NCBI GenBank assembly: GCA_027067955.1
Contig: JAMOUW010000008.1
Location: forward strand, 1 to 60,010
Origin: Thermaceae bacterium
Lineage (GTDB): Bacteria > Deinococcota > Deinococci > Deinococcales > Marinithermaceae
DNA: 60,010 bases
Reading direction: 5' to 3'
Part shown: positions 34,093 to 43,511 of the stretch, one piece after another
How positions within the stretch are numbered: the stretch's first letter is position 1
How the letters are laid out: each line of letters starts with the position of its first letter
Notes under the pieces: model-generated
Databases searched by the model: none
The model's input: only the letters and a program-made list of their open reading frames with translations
What the model was told of the DNA's origin: nothing
Made by a program: the position numbers and the translations under genes

Positions 34093-34772
34093 CAATCACG
34101 AAGGCTCGCCGCCGAAGCCCTTCGGGGATGGGCTTCGTCCCCGGCATGGCCGGGCCCTCTTGAGCGTTCGTCGGAGGCCGGTGTTGCAGCGAGATTACGG
34201 GGGCCGCCGGTTTGCGCTGCTGCCAGAACCATGCACCCCCTCCTGGACACCCGTGCGGGCGAGTAGGCGTGCAGGCGGCTTTCACGCCCGCATGCCTCGT
34301 CATCCGATAGCGGAATTGCGCCGCCCCTACCGGGGTCGCGGTAGCCGCCGGACCGTTTGCCGCTGGCCCCGGGTGGCAAAAGGCACTACAATGTCACGGG
34401 GCCGTGGCGGGCAGGGTTTTCCGGCTACGGCCGGTGGCGTATGGATTCCTGGCTGTTTTTGGCGGTTGCGGCTATTGCTCCGCGGTGGTTTAGTGAAGTA
34501 TATACATATACCCATCCAACTGCATACATATTGGCAAAAAGCAGTTCTGCCAGACGAAAGCTTGCGTGACCAATGATTCTCATGTGATTATTTCGAATCG
34601 TCGATTGACGGTTCATTGTATTGTTACCAGCAGAAAGATAGTCAATGTTCGTCTAATTTACGACCAGCACCGACCTTGCAAATAAAGATGATGTAAAATA
34701 CGCGAGATATCGCCTTAGTCACGGTATATATAGCGTTCGTGGAATTTATTACCGGCATTCATTCCTAGTGGC
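34093..34772. other. Non-coding region, GC-rich then AT-rich
   Basis: About 680 bp without a gene I can support. The left part (to about 34480) is GC-rich with chance open frames. The right part turns abruptly AT-rich and continues into the promoter of the lipoprotein gene. The jump in composition suggests a junction with acquired DNA. Confidence 0.4.
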
Positions 34773-34800
34773 TTGACATCACCTATTCATAATATTATGT
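34773..34800 (+). promoter_or_regulatory. Promoter of the 148-residue lipoprotein
   Basis: Consensus -35 TTGACA (34773-34778), 16 bp, -10-like TTATGT (34795-34800). A second possible -10, TATGAT, is at 34803-34808. The leader of about 60 nt has an A/G-rich ribosome site. Confidence 0.5.
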
Positions 34801-34868
34801 GATATGATAGCTCAGACTGGCACGCGCAAGGTGCCGCAAACAAACTGCTATATGAGGAAGGTTTCTAT

Positions 34869-35315
34869 ATGGATAGATTTGCGCCTGGGAAGTATTCGTT
34901 CTTTCTGCTGCTTGTTGTCATCGGTATCGTTCTATCATCTTGCTCTTCAGACTTGTGCGCTTCCGGAGAGCGACTAGCGTGGTCCATCGTCGAAGATAGG
35001 GCGCCCCACTATCTCAACAGGATAATCTCGACCACCACGCCAAGCGAGCTCCGGAACGAGTACGGTGTCGAGTTCGACCCCGCCAGCGTACCCCGAGACA
35101 GCCAGTCTATAAGAACGATTATCGATCGGAACAACAAGGTTATCGGTTCGTATAAAGTCGACGGGAACGGCCAGCAGGCTGAATGCATCCTCTACGTGAA
35201 AAACGACCCCACCAACAAGGTGATCACGTTCCCTTATGTGGTTATCAAACCCAAGCGTGGTCGGCCTAAGGTGGATGTTGACCTGGAAAAGATAATCTTT
35301 CTGCTCACCAGGTAG
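34869..35315 (+). CDS. Small lipoprotein of unknown function
   Basis: 148 residues with a signal peptide and lipobox VLSSC (Cys25). The mature part has two further cysteines and no domain I recognise. A basic patch KPKRGRPK precedes the C-terminus. SD GAGGAAGG lies about 9 nt before ATG 34869. The AT-rich upstream DNA and the restriction-modification genes downstream suggest accessory DNA. Function unknown. Confidence 0.7.
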   Translation: MDRFAPGKYSFFLLLVVIGIVLSSCSSDLCASGERLAWSIVEDRAPHYLNRIISTTTPSELRNEYGVEFDPASVPRDSQSIRTIIDRNNKVIGSYKVDGNGQQAECILYVKNDPTNKVITFPYVVIKPKRGRPKVDVDLEKIIFLLTR

Positions 35316-35445
35316 GCTTGCCGGGTATGCGCCTGTTTGGCGGCCTTGGGCTAGCGAGGCAGTTTCCATGTCGCCGCAAAAGACCCGCCAAACTGCAGCG
35401 TGCAGCAGCTCCTTCGTCCGGGAATCCGGCCGGTATACTTGAGCG

Positions 35446-36468
35446 ATGGACATCGCCGGGGAAGTGTTGATAAAACGGGTTTCCCCAATACCCCAGGAGC
35501 TGCCGCCGGAAGCGCTGGAGCAGTACAGGAGCCACGGGCAGGGGGCTGTACCGGCTATTGCCAAGAACGCGTCTCTGATCGGGCGCCTGATGGCCCATGC
35601 CAGGGATCTGCCCAGCAGCCACAGGCTGCTGCTGGGCGATAGCCGCCGGAGGTTGAAGGAGCTGCCGGGAGAGTCCGTACATCTGGCGATCACATCTCCC
35701 CCTTACTGGACGCTCAAGGAATACGAGGATGCTCCCGGTCAGCTAGGCGCCGTAGCTGATTACGAGGAGTTCCTGGACGCCCTCGACGAGGTATGGGCTG
35801 AGGTCTGGCGGTTATTGGTGCCGGGCGGGCGGCTGGTGGTGGTGGTAGGCGACGTCAATGTTCCGCGAAAGAACCCCGTCTTTAAACGCCACCTGGTTTT
35901 TCCGCTGCACGCCTCTATTCAGGAGCGTGCCCGCAGGCTCGGCTATGACAACCTGGCACCCATAATATGGCACAAGATCGCCAACGCCCGCTTTGAAGCC
36001 GGAGCTGGAGGATTTTATGGCAAGCCCTACGAACCCGGGGCTATAATTAAAAACGATGTAGAATACATTCTATTCTTTAGAAAACCCGGAGGTTACCGCA
36101 GTCCCACCAGGGAGCAGCGTCTAGCTTCTATCATTCCCGAAGATGCGCACCGGATTTGGTTCCAGCAAATCTGGACCCTGGGTGGAGCGTCCACCAGGAA
36201 CCATCCGGCACCTTTCCCGCTGGAACTGGCTGAGCGGCTTGTGCGGATGTTCAGCTTCGCCGGTGATACCGTACTAGACCCCTTCATGGGTACGGGCACC
36301 ACCAATCTCGCCGCGCTCCGCTGGGGCCGCAACAGTGTAGGAATCGAACTGATTGGCTCGTATTTCACTCACGCCATAAAAAGACTTTTGCGTGAGCCCG
36401 GTTCTCAGCTGGAAGCGAGCTTTGCAGAAAAGAATGCCAATTCTCTCCAAAAACTTTCCAAGCCATAA
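35446..36468 (+). CDS. DNA methyltransferase, probable N4-cytosine, beta class
   Basis: 340 residues. Catalytic motif IV is TSPPYW (83-88), the form typical of N4-cytosine methyltransferases. The AdoMet motif DPFMGTGTT (278-286) comes after it, so the domain order is beta class. Between them are the target-recognition residues (about 130-250). It would protect a short DNA site from the neighbouring nuclease. -10 TATACT (35434-35439) lies 6 nt before the ATG, with no Shine-Dalgarno. The 3' end overlaps the convergent nuclease gene by 64 bp. Confidence 0.88.
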   Translation: MDIAGEVLIKRVSPIPQELPPEALEQYRSHGQGAVPAIAKNASLIGRLMAHARDLPSSHRLLLGDSRRRLKELPGESVHLAITSPPYWTLKEYEDAPGQLGAVADYEEFLDALDEVWAEVWRLLVPGGRLVVVVGDVNVPRKNPVFKRHLVFPLHASIQERARRLGYDNLAPIIWHKIANARFEAGAGGFYGKPYEPGAIIKNDVEYILFFRKPGGYRSPTREQRLASIIPEDAHRIWFQQIWTLGGASTRNHPAPFPLELAERLVRMFSFAGDTVLDPFMGTGTTNLAALRWGRNSVGIELIGSYFTHAIKRLLREPGSQLEASFAEKNANSLQKLSKP

Positions 36469-37127
36469 TCTTTGTATGTGTCAGCCCCTCTCTTAACCAG
36501 CAGGACTGCAGCTGCATCATATTGCCTGCTTTGAACCATTCTTGATGCAAGCTTGCGGTACCTGTCGGCATAGGACAGGAGGTAGCCGTTGTCTACGAAC
36601 TCTTCGTCTATCGGAAATATAGCCTGTGCCGGGCGGCCTCTACGCGTTGATTCCTCCTCCTCCGCCAGCACCATAATCCACCCCCGAAATGGAGCGTGAA
36701 AACCCTGGCCGGGGGTATAGCTATTTAAAACCCCATCGGTCAAAGCGATTTGCAGGTCTATGGCCGAACCCAGCGCCTCTTCGACCCGGTTATTAAAGTT
36801 ATTACTATAAGAGCCTACCTGTGATTTAAGCTCTAGAGAAATGGCCAGTTTTCCTTTATAGGTCACTACCAAATCCCACTGTTTGCTGGGTCGGAAGTAC
36901 CCGGGGAGGGTGGCATGGCGGTTTGTATAGAATTTTGCTTTCCTGAGGCCAGCGTTGCGTATGACGTCTGCCAGCAATTCGATCAGGGGGTTGAGATGTT
37001 GGCCCGAAGCGGCTTCGCCGCGTCCGGTTTTATCACTACCTCTTGCCCTGGCATTGGCCCGTAACTTCCAAAACTCAGCCAATGCACGGCGAAGTTTCCT
37101 TGCAACAACTTCCTGATCGTAGAGCAC
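36405..37127 (-). CDS. Type II restriction endonuclease, PaeR7I/XhoI-like
   Basis: 240 residues. The core QWDLVVTYKGKLAISLELKS gives the PD-(D/E)XK triad Asp85, Glu99, Lys101. The following NNFNNRVEEALGSAIDLQ (about 109-126) is the hallmark of the PaeR7I/XhoI group, which cuts CTCGAG. GTG start at 37127 with TACTAT (37133-37138, minus) 5 nt upstream. It faces the methyltransferase gene and overlaps its 3' end by 64 bp. CTCGAG occurs often in this window, so an active enzyme of that specificity needs full host methylation. Confidence 0.87.
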   Translation of the reverse strand: MLYDQEVVARKLRRALAEFWKLRANARARGSDKTGRGEAASGQHLNPLIELLADVIRNAGLRKAKFYTNRHATLPGYFRPSKQWDLVVTYKGKLAISLELKSQVGSYSNNFNNRVEEALGSAIDLQIALTDGVLNSYTPGQGFHAPFRGWIMVLAEEEESTRRGRPAQAIFPIDEEFVDNGYLLSYADRYRKLASRMVQSRQYDAAAVLLVKRGADTYKDYGLESFWRELAFFSAKLASS

Positions 37128-37138
37128 ACTTCATAGTA

Positions 37139-37676
37139 GCCTACTTTGTAGTTCTGCATTGTTTCTATTCATGCCTCATTTTTGCTGAGTTATACGGCTT
37201 GAATCAGTCCCCATGCGGGGAGTGCAAAGAATTTACGGGGGGAATATTCCGCGGCGCCATGACAGGGCTGCCGGGCGATACAGGCTGATTATGCAGAGAG
37301 AGCCGAATGCCGCCGTAGGTACGGACAAGCAGTTTCGCTGGCTGCTGCAATGGCACACTTGCGCGGGTGCGAGATTTATCATCTATCCGCCGCCCGGGAG
37401 CCAAACTATTGTTGGCGAGCCGAAACACTTTCCCGGCTCCCCTCTACGAAAGAGCGTATGGTGGCGACCGGATCCTGCGCTGGTAGCTGGTGTTGGGAAT
37501 TGGTTGAGGTAGCTGAATAAGGGGGTAGCCTGTTGCAACCTGCTCCTATTTTCTGTTGGGGATGCAGACGCCGTAACGTGAGGATGTTGTGCGCGCTGGG
37601 GATGCGGAGATGATCCCACTGCGGGTGCCCGGTCTTTGCGTTTATAGCTGAGGTCATTTTTCCGTACATGCGGACG
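37139..37676. other. Non-coding region
   Basis: About 540 bp between the nuclease promoter and the FetB-like gene. Chance open frames on both strands lack ribosome sites and domain likeness. No hairpin or repeat stands out. Confidence 0.4.
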
Positions 37677-37688
37677 TAAGCTAGGAAT

Positions 37689-38402
37689 ATGACCGAGATT
37701 CCACTCGTGCGGCTCCTGTATCCTCTGGCTCTCGCTTTGTTGGTTGCCTGGTGGTACGTTTCCTGGTCGGGTGATAGACGGACCCCCTGGGTGGCGCTTA
37801 CGCGCATGCTGGCACAGCTTCTCCTGGTGGGTTACGTGCTGGCATATATATTCAAAACCGAGTATGCCGCGGTAGTACTGGGGGTGCTGGCGCTAATGGC
37901 GCTCGCGGCGGGATGGATCGCTCTGCGCACCGAGACCAAGAAGCGGCTGCGGCTCTATCCCTACGCCCTTATCGGGGTAGTGGGTGGCGGCGGGCTGTCC
38001 TTGCTGGTTACCACGCAGCTGGTACTGCGCCCCGATCCCTGGTACAGCCCTTCGGTGCTCATCCCCCTGGGGGGCATGGCGTTTTCCAACGCCATGAATG
38101 CGGTCAGCCTGGCCGCCGAGCGCTTTTTCTCGGAGCGCAAGGAGGGTAAAGAACCCCAGCGGGCGCGGGAACTTGCTTACAAGGCGGCGCTGATTCCCGC
38201 CACTAACGGTCTCTTTGCGGTGGGCATCGTTTCGATTCCCGGGCTGATGACCGGGCAGATTCTGGCGGGGGTGAGCCCGCTGATCGCTGCCCGCTATCAA
38301 ATTCTGGTGATGCTAATGGTATACGCCGCGGCGGGCCTGGCGGCGGCGATGTTTTTGGAGGCCGCGCGCCGGATGGCGGCCGACGGTCTAGAGGGGTATT
38401 AG
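37689..38402 (+). CDS. FetB/UPF0014-family ABC permease
   Basis: 237 residues with about seven membrane helices. The segment VSIPGLMTGQILAGVSPLIAARYQ (near 180-203) is the family signature of UPF0014 (FetB, YbbM, plant ALS3/STAR2). In E. coli FetB works with the ATPase FetA in iron export. No ATPase gene lies beside this one. TAAGCT (37677-37682) lies 6 nt before the ATG, but AGGAA could also act as a short Shine-Dalgarno. Substrate unknown, perhaps a metal. Confidence 0.83.
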   Translation: MTEIPLVRLLYPLALALLVAWWYVSWSGDRRTPWVALTRMLAQLLLVGYVLAYIFKTEYAAVVLGVLALMALAAGWIALRTETKKRLRLYPYALIGVVGGGGLSLLVTTQLVLRPDPWYSPSVLIPLGGMAFSNAMNAVSLAAERFFSERKEGKEPQRARELAYKAALIPATNGLFAVGIVSIPGLMTGQILAGVSPLIAARYQILVMLMVYAAAGLAAAMFLEAARRMAADGLEGY

Positions 38403-38439
38403 GAGCCCCCCGGAAAGCGGCCTCTGGCGCGAAAAGCGC

Positions 38440-38471
38440 ACACCGGGGGGAGCCGCGGGTCCCCCCGGTGT
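38440..38471. terminator. Hairpin between convergent fetB-like and ndk genes
   Basis: Arms ACACCGGGGGGA (38440-38451) and TCCCCCCGGTGT (38460-38471), 12 bp, 8-nt loop. No T run on either side, but its place between convergent genes suggests a bidirectional stop. Confidence 0.65.
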
Positions 38472-38491
38472 AGCCGGGTGGCGAAGAGGGC

Positions 38492-38908
38492 TTAGTCTGC
38501 GAACTCCTCGGGCCCGAAGAAAAGCCCGATCTCGCGCTCGGCGTCTGCTTCGTTCGCCGAGCCGTGGATGACGTTTTCGTCGATAGTGGTGGCAAAGTCG
38601 CCGCGAATCGTGCCGGGCAGGGCGTCGGCGGGGTTGGTGGCACCCATCATCTTGCGCAACTCGGCGATCACCCCCGGGCCCTCGAGCACCATGGCCACCA
38701 CCGGACCGCTGGTGATGAATTCAACGAGTGGTTTGAAGAAGGGTTTTTCCTTGTGTTCGCCGTAGTGTTTTTCGGCGAGGTCGAAGCTGATGCGCATTTT
38801 CTTGAGGGCGACGATTTTGAAGCCTTTGTCCTCCAGGCGCTGGAGGATCTTACCGGTCAGCCCGCGGCGGACGCCGTCGGGTTTGATCATGGCAAAGGTG
38901 CGTTCCAT
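38492..38908 (-). CDS. ndk: Nucleoside diphosphate kinase
   Basis: 138 residues, full length. Catalytic His115 is in NVIHGSANE, and [28 protein letters not shown] and the C-terminal EREIGLFF are standard. It equilibrates NTP pools. Start is ATG 38908 rather than an in-frame codon at 38926. A -10-like TACAAT lies 9 nt before the ATG on the minus strand. Confidence 0.97.
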   Translation of the reverse strand: MERTFAMIKPDGVRRGLTGKILQRLEDKGFKIVALKKMRISFDLAEKHYGEHKEKPFFKPLVEFITSGPVVAMVLEGPGVIAELRKMMGATNPADALPGTIRGDFATTIDENVIHGSANEADAEREIGLFFGPEEFAD

Positions 38909-38998
38909 AGCGGCTTCATTGTACACAGCCTGTAGCAGGCCGCCGGCCGCTTTGCAGGGATTGCTGATCGGGCAGTGCGCTTCGTTGCCCGCATGCGG

Positions 38999-40567
38999 TC
39001 AGGGCGGGCCGGGTGGAAAGCGCTTTTCCTGCAGGGCCAGCTGGCCCGCTGGCGGTTCGCCGCAGAAGTAACGTCCCGTTCCGGTGCGCGGCGCGGAGAA
39101 GGCGCTGTCCAGCAGGGCGGCAAGGTCTTCCTTGCGCGGCAGTCCGGCTTTTTCCCGCTCGGGGCCCAGCACGATGGCTATACGGTTTTCGGCTCCGGCG
39201 AAGAGGCGGGCACGGGCGCTCACCTCGTCCGGGACTATGCCTTTAAGGAGCTGCAACCCTGCCTGGTGGTTCCACCGGGGCGGTGTGAAGGGCACCTCGT
39301 TTAGGTAGCTGGCGATCAGGGACTTGCGCAGCTCTGCGCTTCCCGCCGAGGTGCGGGCGTCGAGATCTTCTTTCAGCCGGCGTTTCAAGGCGCGCTTGGC
39401 GCTGTCCAATGCGGCGGGGTCAAAGCCATGTATGCAGATGCGGTTGAGTTCCTCTGCGGCAGCCCTGAACGCCCTTTCGACCGCGTCCGCGCTGGTTACG
39501 AGGGTGATCTCGTAGAAGTCCACCCCCGCCAGTTCGGAGCGCGCAAAATAAACCTGCTGCACGGGGGACGGGGTCCTTTGCAGGAGCTTCGCCAGGCGCT
39601 CGCTTACCATTGTCACGAAGAGCTCGCGCTCGAGCCAGTCGCGAAAATCGGCCACCGTGCGCACCTGCAACGGTTTCGCTTTGAAGGTGAGCAGGCCCAC
39701 CACCAGGGGCATATCGGGATCGCTGAAGACTCCGTACGCCGGGCCGTTGTGCAGCGGAGGCGGTGGCCGGGGCGGCGCCGGTCCGGAGAGGGGCGCCAGC
39801 GGTTCCAGCTCGCCCTGGAGCAGCATGGAGAGAGTTCCGGGATCGGCGTCGCCCACCGCTATCACCGCCATGAGTTCGGGGCGGTACCAGCGGCGGTAGA
39901 AGCTCAGCAGCTCCGGGCGTTCGACTCCGGCAATGACCTTCATGTCGCCGCTCGGTAGCCGGCGCGCAAAATACGAATCCCCGAAATACAGGGGCACGAC
40001 GATGTCCAGCAGGCGGCCGTCCAGGCTCTCGAGCCTCCGCCGCTCCTCGTCCATGACCGTTTTGCGCTCCTTCTCTATAGCTTCCGGGTCGAAGCTGATG
40101 CGTTGCGCCCAGTCGGCGAGCAGCATAACGGCCTTGCGGGTTAGCTCCCGGTCGCCGATAGGAGCTTGCAGGGTGTACACCGTTTCGGTCCAGGATGTAT
40201 AGGCGCTTAAATCGGGCCCGAAGTCCATCCCCGTTTCTTCCAGCAGCTCGCGCAACGCCCGGGCAGGGAAGCGTTCGGTGCCCGTGAAGGCGATGTGCTG
40301 CAGAAAGTGCGCCAGCCCGAGCTCGCTATCCGCTTCGGACAGCGACCCAACCGGCAGAGCCAGAGCGTATTCAACGAGACCCGCAGGTTTGCCGTTGCGC
40401 AAGAGATAGAGCGCGAGCCCGTTTTCGAGCTGCGTCACCTGCAGGGATGGGTCGGCGGGCAGGGGATCGTCTGCGTGGTAAACGCGACCCGCAAACGTCA
40501 CGCTCTGGGCCAGGGCCAGGCCCATGCCCAGCAGCAGCGTTCCCATTAACCCGGTTCCGAGTCTCAT
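38999..40567 (-). CDS. M16-family (insulinase-like) exported protein, catalytically degenerate
   Basis: 522 residues with a signal peptide (1-20, LALA-Q). The inverted zinc motif HxxEH reads HFLQH (87-91): the catalytic glutamate is Gln90, encoded CAG, so peptidase activity is unlikely. The rest (GTERFPARALRELLEETG, YRPELMAVIAVGDADP) fits the first half of PqqL-like M16 proteins of about 930 residues. The C-terminus after 490 is Gly/Pro-rich and may mark a truncation. SD AGGGGG precedes ATG 40567. Confidence 0.82.
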   Translation of the reverse strand: MRLGTGLMGTLLLGMGLALAQSVTFAGRVYHADDPLPADPSLQVTQLENGLALYLLRNGKPAGLVEYALALPVGSLSEADSELGLAHFLQHIAFTGTERFPARALRELLEETGMDFGPDLSAYTSWTETVYTLQAPIGDRELTRKAVMLLADWAQRISFDPEAIEKERKTVMDEERRRLESLDGRLLDIVVPLYFGDSYFARRLPSGDMKVIAGVERPELLSFYRRWYRPELMAVIAVGDADPGTLSMLLQGELEPLAPLSGPAPPRPPPPLHNGPAYGVFSDPDMPLVVGLLTFKAKPLQVRTVADFRDWLERELFVTMVSERLAKLLQRTPSPVQQVYFARSELAGVDFYEITLVTSADAVERAFRAAAEELNRICIHGFDPAALDSAKRALKRRLKEDLDARTSAGSAELRKSLIASYLNEVPFTPPRWNHQAGLQLLKGIVPDEVSARARLFAGAENRIAIVLGPEREKAGLPRKEDLAALLDSAFSAPRTGTGRYFCGEPPAGQLALQEKRFPPGPP

Positions 40568-40725
40568 CAAGCCCCCTCGCCGCCAGCATAACATATCTGA
40601 GAATGGTTACTATAGTTTGGATTGTGCTAGGCTGGGCTTCGAGGTGCAGTGATGATTCGGAAACAGCGCGTTTAAACCGCATCCCGTACCCGCAAGGTAC
40701 ACGCCCAGGTTGTTATGACCCTGCC

Positions 40726-40747
40726 GGCGGCCTTCGGGCCGCCGTTT
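40726..40747 (+). terminator. Hairpin upstream of the ABC transporter
   Basis: GGCGGCC (40726-40732), TTCG tetraloop, GGCCGCC (40737-40743), then GTTTAGTTT. It lies 15 nt before the ABC gene start, so it is either the end of an upstream transcript or an attenuator in the leader. Confidence 0.55.
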
Positions 40748-40761
40748 AGTTTGGAGGAAAA

Positions 40762-41549
<788 letters not shown>

Positions 41550-41553
<4 letters not shown>

Positions 41554-42365
41554 TTCCCGCTTTTCTGCGCCCCTTGTGGGCCTTCGTCTTCCGCGACTTT
41601 CATCTGACCCGGCGCTACTTCTCCTGGGTGGTCGTCTTCACCTTCTACGCGCTGGTCAGCTCGGCGACGATCGCGCTGATCGGCGTCGCCGCCGGCGACG
41701 AGCGGCTCACCCTGACGCTGGTGCTGGGGGTGCTGCTGTGGAGCTTCCTCTCGGCGATGTTCCAGGAGATCAGCAACTCGATCAGCTACGAGCGCTGGGA
41801 GGGGGCGCTCGAGTACACCTTCATGGCCCCGGTGCACCGCCTGACGCACCTGCTGGGGGTGAGCCTCTTCGCCGTGGCCTACAGCGTGGTGCGCACGATC
41901 GTGATCATGGTGGGCCTGCTCTTCTTCGTCCACCTCAGCTTCGCCGGGGCCAACCTGTGGGGCGTGCTGGTGGCCAGCGTGGCCTTCATGGGGCTGGGGC
42001 TGGTGGCGGCGATCCTGCCGGTGCTGAGCCCCGAGAACGGCGCCCAGGCGACGAACATCGTGCAGGGGGTGCTGCTGCTGGTGAGCGGCATCTACTACCC
42101 GGTCGAGGTGCTGCCCGCCTGGGTGCAGCCGCTATCGGCGTTTTCGCCCGCCACCTACGCCCTCGCGGCCGCGCGCAAGCTAATGGGCCTCGACCGGCCG
42201 CTCAGCGAGGCGGGCACGCTGGCGGGCGCGCCGCTCGGCGCGGTGACCCACGAACTTTTGGTCCTGGCGCTGATGGGTGCGGTCCTGGTGCCGCTGGGGC
42301 TGTGGATCTTCGGCCTGGTCGAGCTCTGGGCCAAGCGGACGGGAAAGCTGAAGCGGACGGGGTAA
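41550..42365 (+). CDS. ABC-2-type transporter, permease subunit
   Basis: 271 residues with six membrane helices and the ABC-2 pattern (SYERWEGALEYTFMAPVHR, then the late PVEVLPAWVQPLSAFSPATYAL turn, which is the usual signature). Forms an exporter with the ATPase; start ATG overlaps the ATPase stop. Substrate unknown. Confidence 0.92.
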
Positions 42366-42367
42366 AA

Positions 42368-42395
42368 GAAGAGACGGGTGCAGGCCCGCCTCTTC
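42368..42395. terminator. Hairpin between convergent permease and unknown operon
   Basis: Arms GAAGAGACGGG (42368-42378) and CCCGCCTCTTC (42385-42395), one mismatch, 6-nt loop. Likely stop for either direction. Confidence 0.65.
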
Positions 42396-42411
42396 GCTCT
42401 CTGCGCCCGAA

Positions 42412-42909
42412 TCAAAATGCAGGTCTCCATATGAGCTTCAGGTAGTCCTTGAGGTACTTCAGTACTTCTTTGCTAACGCTGGCGGGAAGATATACGTTGA
42501 CCCTGGCCAGGTTACCCTTCATCCACAGGCCCACGGTGTTCTCGTCCACGTCTTCGATTCCCAGGTCTTCCTTGTGCTGCAAGATCTTGCGCGCTAGATT
42601 GCTGCCGCTACTGGCCGGAAGGTAGTGCTGCGACTGGAACCGGGCGTTGCTGTTCGGGCCCGCCAGAGCGACTGTGAGGAAGCGATCTTTCTCGGGCCAG
42701 TAAAAAGCGAATACCGACTGCTTTCCAGGCGGCAGGGCCCTGGGAAAATGGGGTGGGGGAAGCACTTCGATTTCGAAGTCGTCGCGATTGATGGGCTCCT
42801 TCAGATAGCGGGTCATTTGGCGCACGAAGCCTTCGACCGCATCTTCCGCCATTTTCCGTAAGCGCCGTTCGATGTCGACCGGATCCGCCACGTATTCAGC
42901 GTACCTCAT
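42412..42909 (-). CDS. Unknown protein, last gene of the four-gene cassette
   Basis: 165 residues, soluble, mixed alpha/beta. It begins with a helical segment (DPVDIERRLRKMAEDAVEGFVRQM) and ends LKYLKDYLKLIWRPAF. A central SVFAFYWPEKDRFLTVALAGP looks like paired strands. I do not recognise the family. ATG 42909 overlaps the nuclease stop by 14 bp, with GGAGA upstream, so translation is coupled to it. Probably a partner of the PD-(D/E)XK protein. Confidence 0.7.
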   Translation of the reverse strand: MRYAEYVADPVDIERRLRKMAEDAVEGFVRQMTRYLKEPINRDDFEIEVLPPPHFPRALPPGKQSVFAFYWPEKDRFLTVALAGPNSNARFQSQHYLPASSGSNLARKILQHKEDLGIEDVDENTVGLWMKGNLARVNVYLPASVSKEVLKYLKDYLKLIWRPAF

Positions 42910-43312
42910 ATATTTCTCCACTGGCCCCGACGAACAAAGCCGTAACACCGGTGCGCTTTTTCGCTTCCCCGGGCAGCCGGGCCCACAACCTGCGATATTG
43001 CGGCATGTCCGGAAAGGCCACGCTATACCTAGCCTTATCTTCACTCATCCGCTGTAAGATTTGTCCGAGCGCCGACAGGAAGTAGTTGGTTGGCATCTGG
43101 GGCCGGGAGCCCGAACCTTTCACCTCGATCGTCCACGACCTGCTTCCCTGCCGGGCCAAAATGTCCGGACCTGGCTCCCTCCCCGCGGCAATCGAAACCT
43201 CCCAGCCGCCACGTTCCAGCCAGCGCCCAAGAAGCAGTTTTACGTCATCTTCGGTCATGCCATCTTTCGGCACTTCTGAATTGATATGTTTGGCGCCGGC
43301 TTCATTAGGCAT
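42896..43312 (-). CDS. PD-(D/E)XK nuclease-like protein
   Basis: 138 residues. GPDILARQGSRSWTIEVKG gives Asp50, Glu63, Lys65 with the spacing of the PD-(D/E)XK nuclease core. The preceding LLLGRWLERGGWEVSIAAG and the following LGQILQRMSEDKARYSVAFPD fit the flanking helices and strand. A DNA-cleaving or DNA-binding role is likely; specificity unknown. SD GGAGG lies 4 nt before ATG 43312, and the gene overlaps both neighbours. Confidence 0.8.
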   Translation of the reverse strand: MPNEAGAKHINSEVPKDGMTEDDVKLLLGRWLERGGWEVSIAAGREPGPDILARQGSRSWTIEVKGSGSRPQMPTNYFLSALGQILQRMSEDKARYSVAFPDMPQYRRLWARLPGEAKKRTGVTALFVGASGEIYEVR

Positions 43313-43511
43313 AATTCCTCCCTCCCACCAAGTAGTTCCGTATCAAACCAGCTTCCTTGACCCTGCGGATTCGGCCTAGCTTTTCCAGTTTCCTGGCCTC
43401 GTTGTTTGCATGCTGGTGGACCGACAAGCCAAGTTCCCTCCGGATTTCTGCATCCGTCAGGCCGGGTTTGCGTTCGAGCAGCTCCAAGATCCTCTCTCTA
43501 ACCGTTGCCAT
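43305..43511 (-). CDS. Small winged-helix DNA-binding protein
   Basis: 68 residues: three helices (RERILELLERKPGLTDAEIRRELGL, HANNEARKLEKLGRI) and a short wing (RRVKEAGLIRNYLVG). Fits a MarR/ArsR-like winged helix reduced to its core. SD AAGGAGG precedes ATG 43511. It overlaps the unknown gene upstream by 14 nt and the nuclease gene by 8 nt. Could regulate the cassette or be its DNA-recognition part. Confidence 0.78.
   Translation of the reverse strand: MATVRERILELLERKPGLTDAEIRRELGLSVHQHANNEARKLEKLGRIRRVKEAGLIRNYLVGGRNYA

Noticed and set aside
37213-37512. 99-codon plus-strand frame between the nuclease and FetB-like genes
   Set aside because: No ribosome site, no domain, chance composition.
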